Below, in pieces: positions 1 through 7,915 of a stretch of DNA of 52,306 nucleotides. The notes under the pieces were generated by a model. That model was not told where the DNA came from. It saw only the letters and a list, made by a program, of their open reading frames with translations, and ran no database searches. The translations under genes were made by a program, and so were the position numbers. Location of the stretch: NCBI GenBank assembly GCA_028820505.1, contig JAPPIT010000190.1:1-52306 (forward strand). The letters run 5' to 3'. Positions within the stretch are counted from its first letter, which is position 1. Each line of letters opens with the position of its first letter. This DNA comes from Defluviicoccus sp. (GTDB taxonomy: Bacteria; Pseudomonadota; Alphaproteobacteria; MPNO01).

Positions 1-13
1 CGATGCCGCAAGA

Positions 14-45
14 CGTGGATGCCCGGAACAAGTCCGGGCATGACG
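14..45. repeat. GTGGATG...CATGACG palindromic repeat, copy 1
   Basis: A hairpin with 9-bp perfect arms (ATGCCCGGA at 19-27, TCCGGGCAT at 33-41) and a 5-nt loop, flanked by asymmetric ends GTGG and GACG. The same element occurs in reverse orientation at 52253-52284, and a symmetric variant at 40116-40148. It resembles REP-like intergenic palindromes common in alphaproteobacteria. No coding function. The rest of 46-213 shows no gene or clear signal. Confidence 0.85.
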
Positions 46-213
46 ACAAAGGGGGAAGGCGCCGGAGACGCGCACACCGCCGGACATTGTCCCCGCCGTC
101 ACGCCGGACCGGGTTCGGGGTCACAGCGGGGGAGGCGGGGGCCCACCAGCGCGGGAGCGCATGCCCGCCATGAACGAACCGGACTTCTCGAACACCACAC
201 CGGGGACGGTCCC

Positions 214-1002
214 ATGAAAGACAGGCTTCGCACCGCGATCTATCCGCTGATCACCGTCGCCTTCCTGGTCGCCTGCTGGCAGGTCGCGGTGAGCGAGTTC
301 AGCATCGAGGACTACATCCTGCCCGAGCCGTGGCTGGTGGTGACCTCGATTACCGACGGGTTCCGCGTTGGCGGCTTCCTGGGCCATTTCTGGGCCACCG
401 CCGAGGCGACGGTGCTCGGCTACGTGCTGGGCTGCGGCCTCGCCTTCCTGATCGGCGTGGCGGTGGCCGAGTCGGCCACCTTCGACAAGTTCGTCTATCC
501 CTGCGTGGTCGCGCTGCAATCGATGCCCAAGGTCGCGCTCGCGCCGCTGATCCTGGTCTGGTTCGGCCACGAGATCGAGTCCCGCATCATCATGGTCGGG
601 CTGATCTGCTTCTTCCCGATGTTCGTCAACACCGTCGTCGGCATCCGCCAGACCGATCCCGAGCTGCTCGACCTCTGCCGGGCGTTCTCGGCCTCGCGCC
701 GCTACGTCTTCTTCAACGCCAAGCTGCCCTCGGCGGCGGGCGAGATCTTCGCCGGGCTCCAGATCGGCGTCGTGCTGGCGCTGATCGGGGCGGTGGTCGC
801 CGAGTTCGTCGCCTCCGAGCGCGGGATCGGCCACATGATCGACTCGGCCGCGGTCAGCCTCACCGTCTCCAACATGTTCGCCGGAGTCATCATCCTCGCC
901 GTGATGGGGGTGATCGGCACCGCGACGGTGCGCTTCGTCGAACGCCGCGTGGTGTTCTGGGAAGGCGGATCGGTCCGGGTCAACCTGGAGCAGGCGACGT
1001 GA
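214..1002 (+). CDS. ABC transporter permease, SsuC/TauC/NitT type
   Basis: Inner-membrane permease of an ABC importer of the nitrate/sulfonate/taurine/pyrimidine-precursor class, 262 aa, the usual length. The start chosen is ATG 214, which gives a normal N-terminus (MKDRLRTAIYPLITVAFLVA, first membrane segment); the reading frame continues upstream but that part is Arg/Gly-rich shadow sequence. Several hydrophobic segments follow, with the cytoplasmic coupling region near residues 150-190 (IRQTDPELLDLCRAFSASRR, the EAA-like loop of this family). The stop overlaps the GTG of the downstream amidase (GTGA, 999-1002), so the two are co-translated. The ATPase and binding protein are not inside the window; they may lie upstream of position 1. 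Substrate unknown; the amidase suggests an amide or N-acyl compound (inference). Confidence 0.9.
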   Translation: MKDRLRTAIYPLITVAFLVACWQVAVSEFSIEDYILPEPWLVVTSITDGFRVGGFLGHFWATAEATVLGYVLGCGLAFLIGVAVAESATFDKFVYPCVVALQSMPKVALAPLILVWFGHEIESRIIMVGLICFFPMFVNTVVGIRQTDPELLDLCRAFSASRRYVFFNAKLPSAAGEIFAGLQIGVVLALIGAVVAEFVASERGIGHMIDSAAVSLTVSNMFAGVIILAVMGVIGTATVRFVERRVVFWEGGSVRVNLEQAT

Positions 1003-2438
1003 GCGGCGAGGACCTCTGCTTCCTGTCGGGGGCCGAGTCCGCGCGCCGCATCGCTTCGGGCGCGCTGTCGCCGGTCGATCTGGTCGACGCGATCCTCGCC
1101 CGTGTCGACGCGGTGCAGCCGGCGATCGCCCCGTTCACGATCGTCTGCGCCGACGAGGCGAGGGCGCAGGCGAAGGAGGCGGAGGAAGCCGTCGCGCGCG
1201 GCGATCCGCTCGGCCCGCTGCACGGCGTTCCCTTCACGATCAAGGACATGATCGACGTCGCCGGCATGCGGATCACCTTCGGCTCGCCGATGTTCGAGCA
1301 CAACGTGCCGGCGGCCGACACCGTGGTCGTGGAGCGGCTCAGGAAATCGGGTGCGATCCTGCTCGGCATCACCAACATGGCGGAGTGCGGGCACAAGGGC
1401 ACCAACTCCAACCCGCTCTGGGGGCTGACGCGCAACCCGTGGGACCTCGAGACCACGCCGGGCGGCTCGTCCGGCGGGGCGGCGGCGGCGCTGGCGACGG
1501 GCTGCGGCGCGCTCGCGCTCGGCACCGACCGCGCCGGGTCGGTCCGCATCCCGGCCGGCGCGACCGGGGTGTGCGGGCTCAAGCCCACGCTCGGCGTCTT
1601 CCCCTGTCCCGAGACGCCCGACCTGTTCGACACCACCACGGTGATCGGGCCCATGGCGCGCGGGATCGAGGACATCGCCGCGCTGATGTCGGTCTGCGGC
1701 GGGCCGGACCCGCGCGATCCGTGGTCGCACGGCGCGGCGGCGCGTGACTACAGGCCCGACGCCCGCCCGCGCGGCGACATGACGGGAATCCGCATCGCCT
1801 GGGCGGCCACGATCGGCAACGCCGCGCTCGAACGCGAGACGCGGGCGGTCTGCGAACAGGCAGTCGATGCCTTCCGCGGCCTCGGCGCCGAGGTCGCGCC
1901 GGTCGAGATCGACCTCTCGGAGGCGGTCGACATCCTGCTCGCCATCGTCGGCGCGCTGGCAAGCGCCGCCTATACCGACAAGCTGCCCGAGTATGGCGAC
2001 CGCATCGACAAGTCGCTCCGCATGGGGATCGAGCTGGGCGGGCAGTTGAGCGCGGCCGATCTGGAGAAGGCGCTGTTCGGGCGGGCGGCGCTGTTCCGCG
2101 AGGTCGAGGCGGTGCTGGCGGAGCACGATCTGCTGGTCACGCCCTGCCTCACCCGCCCCGCGATCGCGGCCGACCACTTCGCCTTCGACCCGGTCGAGAT
2201 CGACGGGGCGGCGTACGGGAACCCGCGCTTCGACTGGTATCCCTACACCCACCCGTTCAACCACACCGGCCACCCGGCGCTGGCGCTCCCGGCCGGCTGG
2301 ACGACGGCGAACATGCCGGTCGGCCTGCAGATCGTCGCCCCGTGGCACGCCGAGCACCGCCTGATCCGCGCCGGCGCCGAGCTGGAGGCCGTGCGGCCGT
2401 GGGCGGATCGCAGGCCGCCGTTGGTCGAGGGGAGTTGA
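999..2438 (+). CDS. Amidase signature (AS) family amidohydrolase
   Basis: Hydrolyses a carboxamide to acid and ammonia; cytoplasmic; 479 aa, typical of the family. The start is GTG 999, overlapping the permease stop by 4 nt. The Ser-cisSer-Lys triad is visible: Lys82 (TIKDM), cis-Ser157 (GGSSGG, 155-160) and nucleophile Ser181 (GTDRAGSVRIPAG). The 24-residue spacing of the two serines matches peptide amidase. The canonical GTDGGGS loop is here GTDRAGS, with an Arg in the loop. AS members also include GatA and allophanate hydrolase, but no gatB/gatC is nearby, so a catabolic amidase supplied by the adjoining ABC permease is the best reading. The precise substrate cannot be read from sequence. 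Confidence 0.92.
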   Translation: MSGEDLCFLSGAESARRIASGALSPVDLVDAILARVDAVQPAIAPFTIVCADEARAQAKEAEEAVARGDPLGPLHGVPFTIKDMIDVAGMRITFGSPMFEHNVPAADTVVVERLRKSGAILLGITNMAECGHKGTNSNPLWGLTRNPWDLETTPGGSSGGAAAALATGCGALALGTDRAGSVRIPAGATGVCGLKPTLGVFPCPETPDLFDTTTVIGPMARGIEDIAALMSVCGGPDPRDPWSHGAAARDYRPDARPRGDMTGIRIAWAATIGNAALERETRAVCEQAVDAFRGLGAEVAPVEIDLSEAVDILLAIVGALASAAYTDKLPEYGDRIDKSLRMGIELGGQLSAADLEKALFGRAALFREVEAVLAEHDLLVTPCLTRPAIAADHFAFDPVEIDGAAYGNPRFDWYPYTHPFNHTGHPALALPAGWTTANMPVGLQIVAPWHAEHRLIRAGAELEAVRPWADRRPPLVEGS

Positions 2439-2469
2439 ATGGGGGAAAGCCGTCCCCCTCACCCCGACC

Positions 2470-2490
2470 CTCTCCCCCACGGGGGGAGAG
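2470..2490. repeat. C/G palindrome (CTCTCCCCC-AC-G6AGAG)
   Basis: Inverted repeat with 9-bp arms and a 2-nt loop just downstream of the amidase. It is followed 35 nt later by the 2525-2546 palindrome, making a doublet between amidase and binding-protein genes. There is no T-run, so it is not a classical intrinsic terminator. Confidence 0.7.
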
Positions 2491-2524
2491 GGAGACCTGC
2501 GCCGCCCACCCTTCCTTACCTTCT

Positions 2525-2546
2525 CCCCTCCCGCCTGCGGGAGGGG
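2525..2546. repeat. CCCCTCCCGC palindromic repeat, copy 1
   Basis: CCCCTCCCGC-CT-GCGGGAGGGG: 10-bp perfect arms with a 2-nt loop, followed by GCCGGGGGAGGG. The same core recurs at 4621-4642 and 12543-12564, always at a gene end. The last copy shares the downstream GCCGGGGGAGGGCG tail with this one. Confidence 0.85.
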
Positions 2547-2587
2547 CCGGGGGAGGGCGGGCGCGCGAACGGCCTGGGAGGAGGACG

Positions 2588-3613
2588 GTGAGCCTCGGGA
2601 CGATGGCCCGGGCCGCGGCGGCGGGCGGCTTGCTCGCCGCCTTCGCAGTGTCGGGTCTCGCGGCGACTCTCGAGAACGTGCGGGCCGACGACCGGCTCAG
2701 ATGCGGCATCAACCCGGGCCTGGCGGGGTTTTCCTATACCGACGACAAAGGCCGGTGGACCGGCTTCGAGGCGGCCTATTGCCGGGCGCTGGCCGCGGCC
2801 GTGCTGGGCGATCCGGACAAGGTCACCTTCGTCAACCTGACGGGCAAGACCCGCTTCCCGGCGCTGGCCTCGGGCGAGGTCCATGTGCTCTCGCGCAACA
2901 CCACCTGGACCTTCTCGCGCGACGTCGACCTCGGCTTCACCTTCGTCGGCATCAACTACTATGACGGGCAGGGCTTCATCGGCCGCACGGCGCTCGGCGT
3001 GAAGAGCGCCAAGGAGCTCGACGGCGCCTCGGTCTGCATCCAGACCGGCACCACCACCGAGCTCAACCTCGCGGACTTCTTCCGCGTCAACGGGATCGCG
3101 TACGAGCCGGTGCCGATCGAGACCAACGCCGAGGCCCGCGCGGCGTACGAGGCGGAGCGCTGCGACGTCTACACGACGGACGCCTCCGGCCTGGCGGCGA
3201 CCAAGGCGACCTTCCCCGACCCCGGCAAGCACATGGTGTACCCGGAGATCATCTCGAAGGAGCCGTTGGGGCCGCTGGTGCGCCAGGGCGACGACCAGTG
3301 GGCGGACATCGCGCGCTGGACGCTGAACGCGCTGATCAGCGCCGAGGAGCTCGGGGTGACCCAGGCCAACGTCGCGAAGATGGCCGAGGGAACCGATAAT
3401 CCGGAGATCAACCGGATGCTCGGCAAGGAAGGCTCGATGGGCAAGATGCTGGGCCTCGACGCGCGGTGGGCGGTCCGCGCGATCGCCGCGGAAGGCAACT
3501 ACGCGGAAATCTTCGACCGGTATCTCGGCGCCGGCAGCCCGCTCGGCCTGCCGCGCGGCCTCAGCGCCCTCTACAAGGACGGCGGCATCCTCTACGCGCC
3601 CCCGTTCCGGTAG
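2588..3613 (+). CDS. aapJ: AapJ/BztA-type general L-amino-acid ABC substrate-binding protein
   Basis: Periplasmic binding protein of the general L-amino acid permease class, 341 aa from GTG 2588, which has a strong GGGAGGAGG 2576-2584 just upstream; ATG 2603 is the alternative. The signal peptide (MARAAAAGGLLAAFAVSGLA, then ATLEN) is clear. The mature part carries AapJ hallmarks: VRADDRLRCGINPGLAGFS, GFEAAYCRALAAAVLGD, FPALASGEVHVLSRNTTWT and VCIQTGTTTELNLADFF. The usual partners aapQ, aapM and aapP are absent: the next gene is an unrelated DMT exporter. It is therefore an orphan receptor, perhaps docking to a transporter encoded elsewhere. Confidence 0.9.
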   Translation: MSLGTMARAAAAGGLLAAFAVSGLAATLENVRADDRLRCGINPGLAGFSYTDDKGRWTGFEAAYCRALAAAVLGDPDKVTFVNLTGKTRFPALASGEVHVLSRNTTWTFSRDVDLGFTFVGINYYDGQGFIGRTALGVKSAKELDGASVCIQTGTTTELNLADFFRVNGIAYEPVPIETNAEARAAYEAERCDVYTTDASGLAATKATFPDPGKHMVYPEIISKEPLGPLVRQGDDQWADIARWTLNALISAEELGVTQANVAKMAEGTDNPEINRMLGKEGSMGKMLGLDARWAVRAIAAEGNYAEIFDRYLGAGSPLGLPRGLSALYKDGGILYAPPFR

Positions 3614-3687
3614 GGGCGGCGGGGCGCTCCGCGCGCCGGTCGACAGGGCATGGCGAAATAACCATTGTCCGCGGCGCAGGTGAGAAC

Positions 3688-4599
3688 GTGACCGCGCTTG
3701 TCCGGCAACTATCGAGAATCTTGCGCCGCGTGCCCCCGCCATTGCGCGGCATGGGCTTGATGATGCTTGCCGCCATGCTGAGCATGACGATGGCGGCGGT
3801 CGCGAAGGAGCTGGTCCGGGAGCTCCCGGTCTTCGAGGTCGTTTTCTTCCGTCAACTGTTCGGGACGCTGCTGCTCGCGCCCGTCCTGCTCAGGCCGGGG
3901 GCGAACCCGTTGCGGACCCGTCGTCTCGGCATGCACGGGCTTCGCGCGCTGTTCAACTTCGTCGCCATCCTCGGCTATTTCACCAGCCTCGGGCTGATAC
4001 CGCTCGCGCAGATCACGGCGCTCGGCTTCACCTCGCCGGTGTTCGCGAGCCTGCTCGCGGTGCTGCTTCTCGGCGAGGCGGTGCGGACGCCGCGCGTCGT
4101 CGGCCTTCTGCTCGGCTTCGCCGGCGCCCTGATCATCCTGCGTCCGGGGTTCGAGACCGTGAGCGCGGGCTCGCTCTACGTCCTCGGCTCGGCGGCGTCC
4201 TGGGCGGTCGCGATGACCTGCATCAAGGCGCTGTCGCGCACCGAGACGAGCGTCGCCATCACGTTCTACGCGGCGTTCCTGCAGCTGCCCATGGCGCTTG
4301 TCGCCGCGCTGTTCGTCTGGGAATGGCCGACGCCGGGGCAGCTCGGCCTGTTGCTGACGATTTCGATCATCGGGACCCTGGCGCAGATCTCGTTGTCCCA
4401 GGCGTTTCGCGAGGCCGATTCGACGGTCGTCCTGCCGATGGATTTCACCAAGCTGGTGTGGGCCAGCCTGCTGGGATACGCGATTTTCGCGGAGGTCCCC
4501 GATCCCTGGGCCTGGATCGGCGGCCTGGTCGTCTTCTCGGGCGTGCTCGGCGTCGCCTATGGCGAAAGGCAGCGCCGCAATAGAGATGCGGGGGAATGA
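3688..4599 (+). CDS. EamA/DMT-superfamily drug/metabolite transporter
   Basis: Integral membrane exporter, 303 aa from GTG 3688 (AGGTGA at 3678-3683 serves as ribosome site); ATG 3751 would give a shorter form. The alternating hydrophobic pattern gives about ten membrane helices in two EamA repeats (roughly residues 20-155 and 170-300). Typical motifs are present: AKELVRELPVFEVVFFRQLFG, ITALGFTSPVFASLLAVLLL and the second-repeat equivalent VLPMDFTKLVWASLLGYAIF. The substrate of such carriers (amino acids, metabolites, riboflavin and others) cannot be predicted. It lies 74 nt after the AapJ gene, and a large perfect palindrome follows its stop. Confidence 0.9.
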   Translation: MTALVRQLSRILRRVPPPLRGMGLMMLAAMLSMTMAAVAKELVRELPVFEVVFFRQLFGTLLLAPVLLRPGANPLRTRRLGMHGLRALFNFVAILGYFTSLGLIPLAQITALGFTSPVFASLLAVLLLGEAVRTPRVVGLLLGFAGALIILRPGFETVSAGSLYVLGSAASWAVAMTCIKALSRTETSVAITFYAAFLQLPMALVAALFVWEWPTPGQLGLLLTISIIGTLAQISLSQAFREADSTVVLPMDFTKLVWASLLGYAIFAEVPDPWAWIGGLVVFSGVLGVAYGERQRRNRDAGE

Positions 4600-4610
4600 C
4601 GCCCCTTACC

Positions 4611-4652
4611 CCCACCCCTTCCCCTCCCGCTTGCGGGAGGGGAAGGGGTGGG
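4611..4652. repeat. CCCCTCCCGC palindromic repeat, copy 2 (20-bp arms)
   Basis: Perfect inverted repeat with 20-bp arms 4611-4630 and 4633-4652 and a TT loop. Its inner 10 bp on each side are the same CCCCTCCCGC/GCGGGAGGGG core as copies at 2525 and 12543. It sits between the convergent stops of the DMT exporter (+) and the small gene at 4661 (-). It could stop transcription from both sides, but no U-tract is present. Confidence 0.85.
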
Positions 4653-4660
4653 TGGGCGCC

Positions 4661-4840
4661 CTACACCGCCTGCCCGGCGGCGCCGTGCCCGCCGGGGCCG
4701 GCGAAGACGGTAACGATCTTGCGCTTCAGCGCCGAGGCCATCTGGCGCATCACCTCGCCCCGCAGCTGCTCGGCGCGGGCCTGGACGGTCCAGCGGTTCA
4801 CGGGTTCGGCTTGGGTCAGGTATTCGCTGACATAGGACAT
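4661..4840 (-). CDS. Small protein (59 aa), paralogue of the 5008-5214 gene
   Basis: Translation starts MSYVSEYLTQAEPVNRWTVQ and ends GHGAAGQAV. The start is supported by AAGGAGAA 7-8 nt upstream. The central segment ARAEQLRGEVMRQMASALKR is a likely amphipathic helix. It aligns without gaps to ADARRLRGEELRQMAEALKR of the neighbour gene, and the two also share upstream DNA. The pattern resembles the short alphaproteobacterial RSP_7527-type proteins (xRAExLRxM...), but I do not recognise a function with certainty. No signal peptide or membrane segment. The basic helix followed by a Gly-rich tail could bind nucleic acid or a partner (inference). Confidence 0.72.
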   Translation of the reverse strand: MSYVSEYLTQAEPVNRWTVQARAEQLRGEVMRQMASALKRKIVTVFAGPGGHGAAGQAV

Positions 4841-4886
4841 GGCGTTTTCTCCTTCGCTCGGGGTCGTTCCCCGGGTTGAAGGGCGA

Positions 4887-4896
4887 GATAATTATC
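4887..4896. promoter_or_regulatory. GATAATTATC palindrome upstream of small gene 1
   Basis: Perfect 10-bp palindrome in an A+T-rich island, 47 nt before the start of the 4661-4840 gene. It is followed on the + strand by a GTTTTTATAATA stretch. The same palindrome, with the same flanking order, is upstream of the second small gene (5261-5270). Likely promoter/operator (inference). Confidence 0.55.
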
Positions 4897-5007
4897 CACG
4901 ATTGTTTTTATAATATGTGAGTATGGATTATCTGCTTTGCAGAAAATGCATAGATCGGGAGTCTCGAAAACCCTTTCGGGCATGGCGGGACGGACGGGCG
5001 CCCGGCG

Positions 5008-5214
5008 CTACGGCACCAACCGGAACCGGTTCGCCTCCACCAGGCGTCCGGCGGTGCGCCGCCCGGTGAAGCCGGACACCGCGGTCGCGATCCGGCGCTT
5101 GAGCGCCTCCGCCATCTGGCGCAATTCTTCTCCTCGCAACCGCCGGGCGTCGGCTTGGAGGATAACCGGGTCCACGGACAAGGCTTGCGCCAAGTGTTCG
5201 CCAAGGGATGCCAT
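5008..5214 (-). CDS. Small protein (68 aa), paralogue of the 4661-4840 gene
   Basis: Starts MASLGEHLAQALSVDPVILQ, with GAAGGAGAC as ribosome site. Residues 21-40 (ADARRLRGEELRQMAEALKR) match the neighbour paralogue closely; the remainder (IATAVSGFTGRRTAGRLVEA...) diverges. Helical, basic and soluble; function unknown. The gene is divergent from the LysR gene, with a 123-nt A+T-rich region between them, the classic layout for a LysR target gene. The 170 nt between the two small genes carry promoter DNA of the first. Confidence 0.72.
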   Translation of the reverse strand: MASLGEHLAQALSVDPVILQADARRLRGEELRQMAEALKRRIATAVSGFTGRRTAGRLVEANRFRLVP

Positions 5215-5260
5215 GATGCTCGTCTCCTTCGATCAGGGTCGTTCCTGTCGTTGGGGACAA

Positions 5261-5270
5261 GATAATTATC
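5261..5270. promoter_or_regulatory. GATAATTATC palindrome between small gene 2 and LysR gene
   Basis: Second copy of the palindrome. It lies 46 nt before the minus-strand small gene and 67 nt before the LysR ATG (5338). TATAAT at 5283-5288 and a further A+T-rich segment (GTAAAAACGATTATGATC) lie between it and the LysR start. Candidate shared operator for divergent transcription, possibly bound by the LysR protein (inference). Confidence 0.55.
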
Positions 5271-5337
5271 TATTGATCGTTTTATAATACCGTAAAAACG
5301 ATTATGATCTTTGTCTAAATAGCAAAGGTTGGGTACG

Positions 5338-6294
5338 ATGGATATGCTTTCCGGCATGCGCCTGTTCGCCAAGGTGGTCGAGACCGGCGGCTTTTCCGCG
5401 GCGGGCCGCCAGGTCGGCGTCAACGCGTCCTCGGTCTCGCGCCTGGTGGGCCGGCTCGAGGATTCGCTCGGGACGCGGCTGCTCAACCGTTCGACGCGGC
5501 ATATCGGGCTGACCGAGGCGGGCCGGCTCTACTACGAACGGGCGCGCCGGATCGTCGCCGACGTGGACGAGGCCAACGCGGCGGTGGCCGAGCTCGCCGA
5601 GGCGCCGCGCGGCACGCTCCGGCTCAACGCGCCGGTGGTGTTCGGACGGCGCTACGTCACGCCCTACATGCGGGAATTCCTCGAGACCTACCCGGAGGTG
5701 CATGTCGAGCTCAACGTCACCGACCACTATGTCGACCTGATCGAGGAGGGGGCGGACCTCGCGATCCGTATCGGCGGGCCGAGCCCGTCGAGCTATATCG
5801 TGCGCAAGCTCGCCACCATCGACCGGGTGCTTTGCGCGAGCCCGGACTATTTCGCGTGCCACGGACGGCCCCGGCGCCCCGAGGATCTGGCGCGGCACAA
5901 CTGTATCGTTCTCCGCCGTCAGCCCGGCGAAGTGATTTGGGAGCTGATCGGGGAAGACGGGACGTTCGCGGTTCCCGTCTCCGGGAATTTCGCATCGAAC
6001 AACTCGGGCGCTATCGCCGCGGCGATGACGGCCGGCATCGGAATCTCCCTGCTGCCCGTGTGGATGGTGGGACGGGAGATCCAGCAGGGCCAGGCCGAGG
6101 TCGTGCTCCGCGAATACCGCGCCCACCCCACCGGCCTCGCCGACGAGGTCTACGCGGTGTTCCCGCACGCGCGGAACCTGTCGGCCAAGGTGCGCGCCTG
6201 CGTCGACTTCCTCGCCCGCAAGTTCCGCGACGAGCCCGACTTCGCGGTCGGGGTCGCGCTGCACGACGCGGGCGAGCCGGCGCGGCCGCTATAG
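5338..6294 (+). CDS. LysR-family transcriptional regulator
   Basis: DNA-binding regulator, 318 aa. The winged HTH is at residues 1-62 (MRLFAKVVETGGFSAAGRQV, then SSVSRLVGRLEDSLGTRLLN and LTEAGRLYYE). The effector domain runs from about residue 90 (GTLRLNAPVVFGRRYVTPYM) to 300. It belongs to the large CrgA-like subgroup with VDLIEEGADLAIRIG. ATG 5338 is chosen over TTG 5329 because of AAAGG spacing. Divergent from the small gene pair. Its TAG stop shares CTATAG (6289-6294) with the stop of the convergent acyl-CoA synthetase gene, so the two mRNAs overlap. The target genes could be either neighbour. Confidence 0.92.
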   Translation: MDMLSGMRLFAKVVETGGFSAAGRQVGVNASSVSRLVGRLEDSLGTRLLNRSTRHIGLTEAGRLYYERARRIVADVDEANAAVAELAEAPRGTLRLNAPVVFGRRYVTPYMREFLETYPEVHVELNVTDHYVDLIEEGADLAIRIGGPSPSSYIVRKLATIDRVLCASPDYFACHGRPRRPEDLARHNCIVLRRQPGEVIWELIGEDGTFAVPVSGNFASNNSGAIAAAMTAGIGISLLPVWMVGREIQQGQAEVVLREYRAHPTGLADEVYAVFPHARNLSAKVRACVDFLARKFRDEPDFAVGVALHDAGEPARPL

Positions 6295-7854
6295 CGGATC
6301 GAGTGCGCCCGAGGCCGCCATCTCCCTGAGCTCGGTCTTGCGGATCTTGCCGCTCGCGGTGAGCGGGAAGGAAGCGACCCGGAACCAGCGCGCCGGCACC
6401 TTGAACCGCGCGATCCGCCCGTCGCAGAACCGGCCGAGCGCCTCCGGTGCGAGCCCGTCTCCGCCGTCCACCGCCGCGGCGACGATCTCGCCGTAATACT
6501 CGTCCGGCATCCCGAACACGGCGATGTCGACGACGCCCGGGTGGGCGCGCAACAGGTTCTCGATCTCGACGGGATAGATATTCTCACCGCCCCGGATGAT
6601 CATGTCGCGCAGCCGCCCGCCGGCGACCACGACGTTGCCGTCGGCGGTGAGGTAGCCGAGGTCGCCGGTCTTCATCCAGCCGCCCGGGCCGATCGTCTCG
6701 GCGGTCGCCTCGGGGTTGTCGAAATAGCCCCGCATGACCATCGGGCCGGCGGTCTCGATCTGGCCGATCTCGCCCGGCGGCAGCGGCGTGCCGGTGACGG
6801 GATCCGCGATCCGCACCGCCGCCCCCGGGAGCGGCGGGCCGCAGGTCTCGAAACGCTCCGGCGCCCTGCAGTCGGCGAGTGCGATCAGCGTGCTCGCCTC
6901 GGTCTGGCCGTAGACCTGGACGACGCCCGGGATCGGGAACGCCTCCGCGCAGCGCGCCAGCAGCGCCGGGTCGGTGTCGGCGCCGCCGCAGGTGCCGGCG
7001 CGGAGCGTGGAGAGGTCGTGCTCTCCCCGCGCCGGGTGGTCGAGCATCGCCACGTAGGAGGTCGGCACGCCCGACAGCATGGTGCAGCGCTCGGCCTCGA
7101 CGATGCGGAACATCGCCGCCGGATCGAAGTGCGAGACGCCGACATAGGCCGAACCCCGCTGCACCGTCCCCAGGACGCACATGATGCAGCCGGCGCAGTG
7201 GAAGAGCGGGATGATCGACGTCCAGCGGTCCTCCGCCGTCACCCTCAGCCGTTCCGAGATGCCCCAGGCGTTGGCCATCATGCCGGCATGGGTCAAGAGC
7301 GCGCCCTTGGGAAAGCCCGTCGTGCCGGAGGTGTATTGCAGCGAGCCCACCGAATCGGGGTTCACCTCCGGCAGCGCCGTCCGGCTGGCTCGTCCCGCCT
7401 CGATCAGCCGTCCGTAGTCGGGGCCGTCGAGCAGGACCGGCGTCTCCAGCGATGGAACGGAGTCCCGAATTGCGCGGACATGCTCCATATAGGGGTTGCC
7501 CCGGAACGACCGGGACAGGAACAGGCCGCGTGGCTTCGCATGCCCCAGCGCGTAGGCGAGGTCGTCGCGGCGATAGTGCGTGTTGAGCGGCACCAGCACG
7601 CAGCCGGCCATGGCGACCGCCATCTGCACCACCGGCCATTCGATCCGGCTCTCCGCCAGCAGGCCGACCCGGTCGCCCGGCCGCAAGCCCCGGTCCAGCA
7701 TCGCCCGCGCGAGCGCCGCCGCCGCCCCGTGCCATTCGGCCCAGGTGAGCCGCGCGCCGCTCTCCGGGAAGGCGAGCGCCTCGCGGCCGCCGCGCGTCTC
7801 GGCCTGATGGGCGAGCGCGTCGCCGGGCGTCCTGAAGGGAGAGAGTTCGGTCAT
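6289..7854 (-). CDS. Acyl-CoA synthetase / AMP-dependent ligase (ANL superfamily)
   Basis: Activates a carboxylic acid to acyl-AMP and then acyl-CoA; 521 aa. Visible motifs: the P-loop YTSGTTGFPKG (174-184), YGQTEAS (315-321), YFDNPEATAETI with the TGDLGYLTADG core, GRLRDMIIRGGENIYPVEIE (hinge and A8), and the C-terminal catalytic Lys in GKIRKTE. The start is ATG at 7852-7854; longer in-frame upstream sequence is antisense to the next gene and was not used. The closest functional types are medium-chain, cyclohexanecarboxylate or malonyl-CoA-like ligases; substrate unassigned. Divergent from the M20 hydrolase with 61 nt between starts. Confidence 0.92.
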   Translation of the reverse strand: MTELSPFRTPGDALAHQAETRGGREALAFPESGARLTWAEWHGAAAALARAMLDRGLRPGDRVGLLAESRIEWPVVQMAVAMAGCVLVPLNTHYRRDDLAYALGHAKPRGLFLSRSFRGNPYMEHVRAIRDSVPSLETPVLLDGPDYGRLIEAGRASRTALPEVNPDSVGSLQYTSGTTGFPKGALLTHAGMMANAWGISERLRVTAEDRWTSIIPLFHCAGCIMCVLGTVQRGSAYVGVSHFDPAAMFRIVEAERCTMLSGVPTSYVAMLDHPARGEHDLSTLRAGTCGGADTDPALLARCAEAFPIPGVVQVYGQTEASTLIALADCRAPERFETCGPPLPGAAVRIADPVTGTPLPPGEIGQIETAGPMVMRGYFDNPEATAETIGPGGWMKTGDLGYLTADGNVVVAGGRLRDMIIRGGENIYPVEIENLLRAHPGVVDIAVFGMPDEYYGEIVAAAVDGGDGLAPEALGRFCDGRIARFKVPARWFRVASFPLTASGKIRKTELREMAASGALDPL

Positions 7855-7915
7855 GGCCTCGTCGATGATACTCTCCGGCCCGTTCGCCGCCCACACGGGG
7901 ACCGTCGCACGACCC

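Noticed and set aside
2461..2560. Intrinsic terminator after the amidase
   Set aside because: Strong hairpins but no U-tract; they match a repeat family instead.
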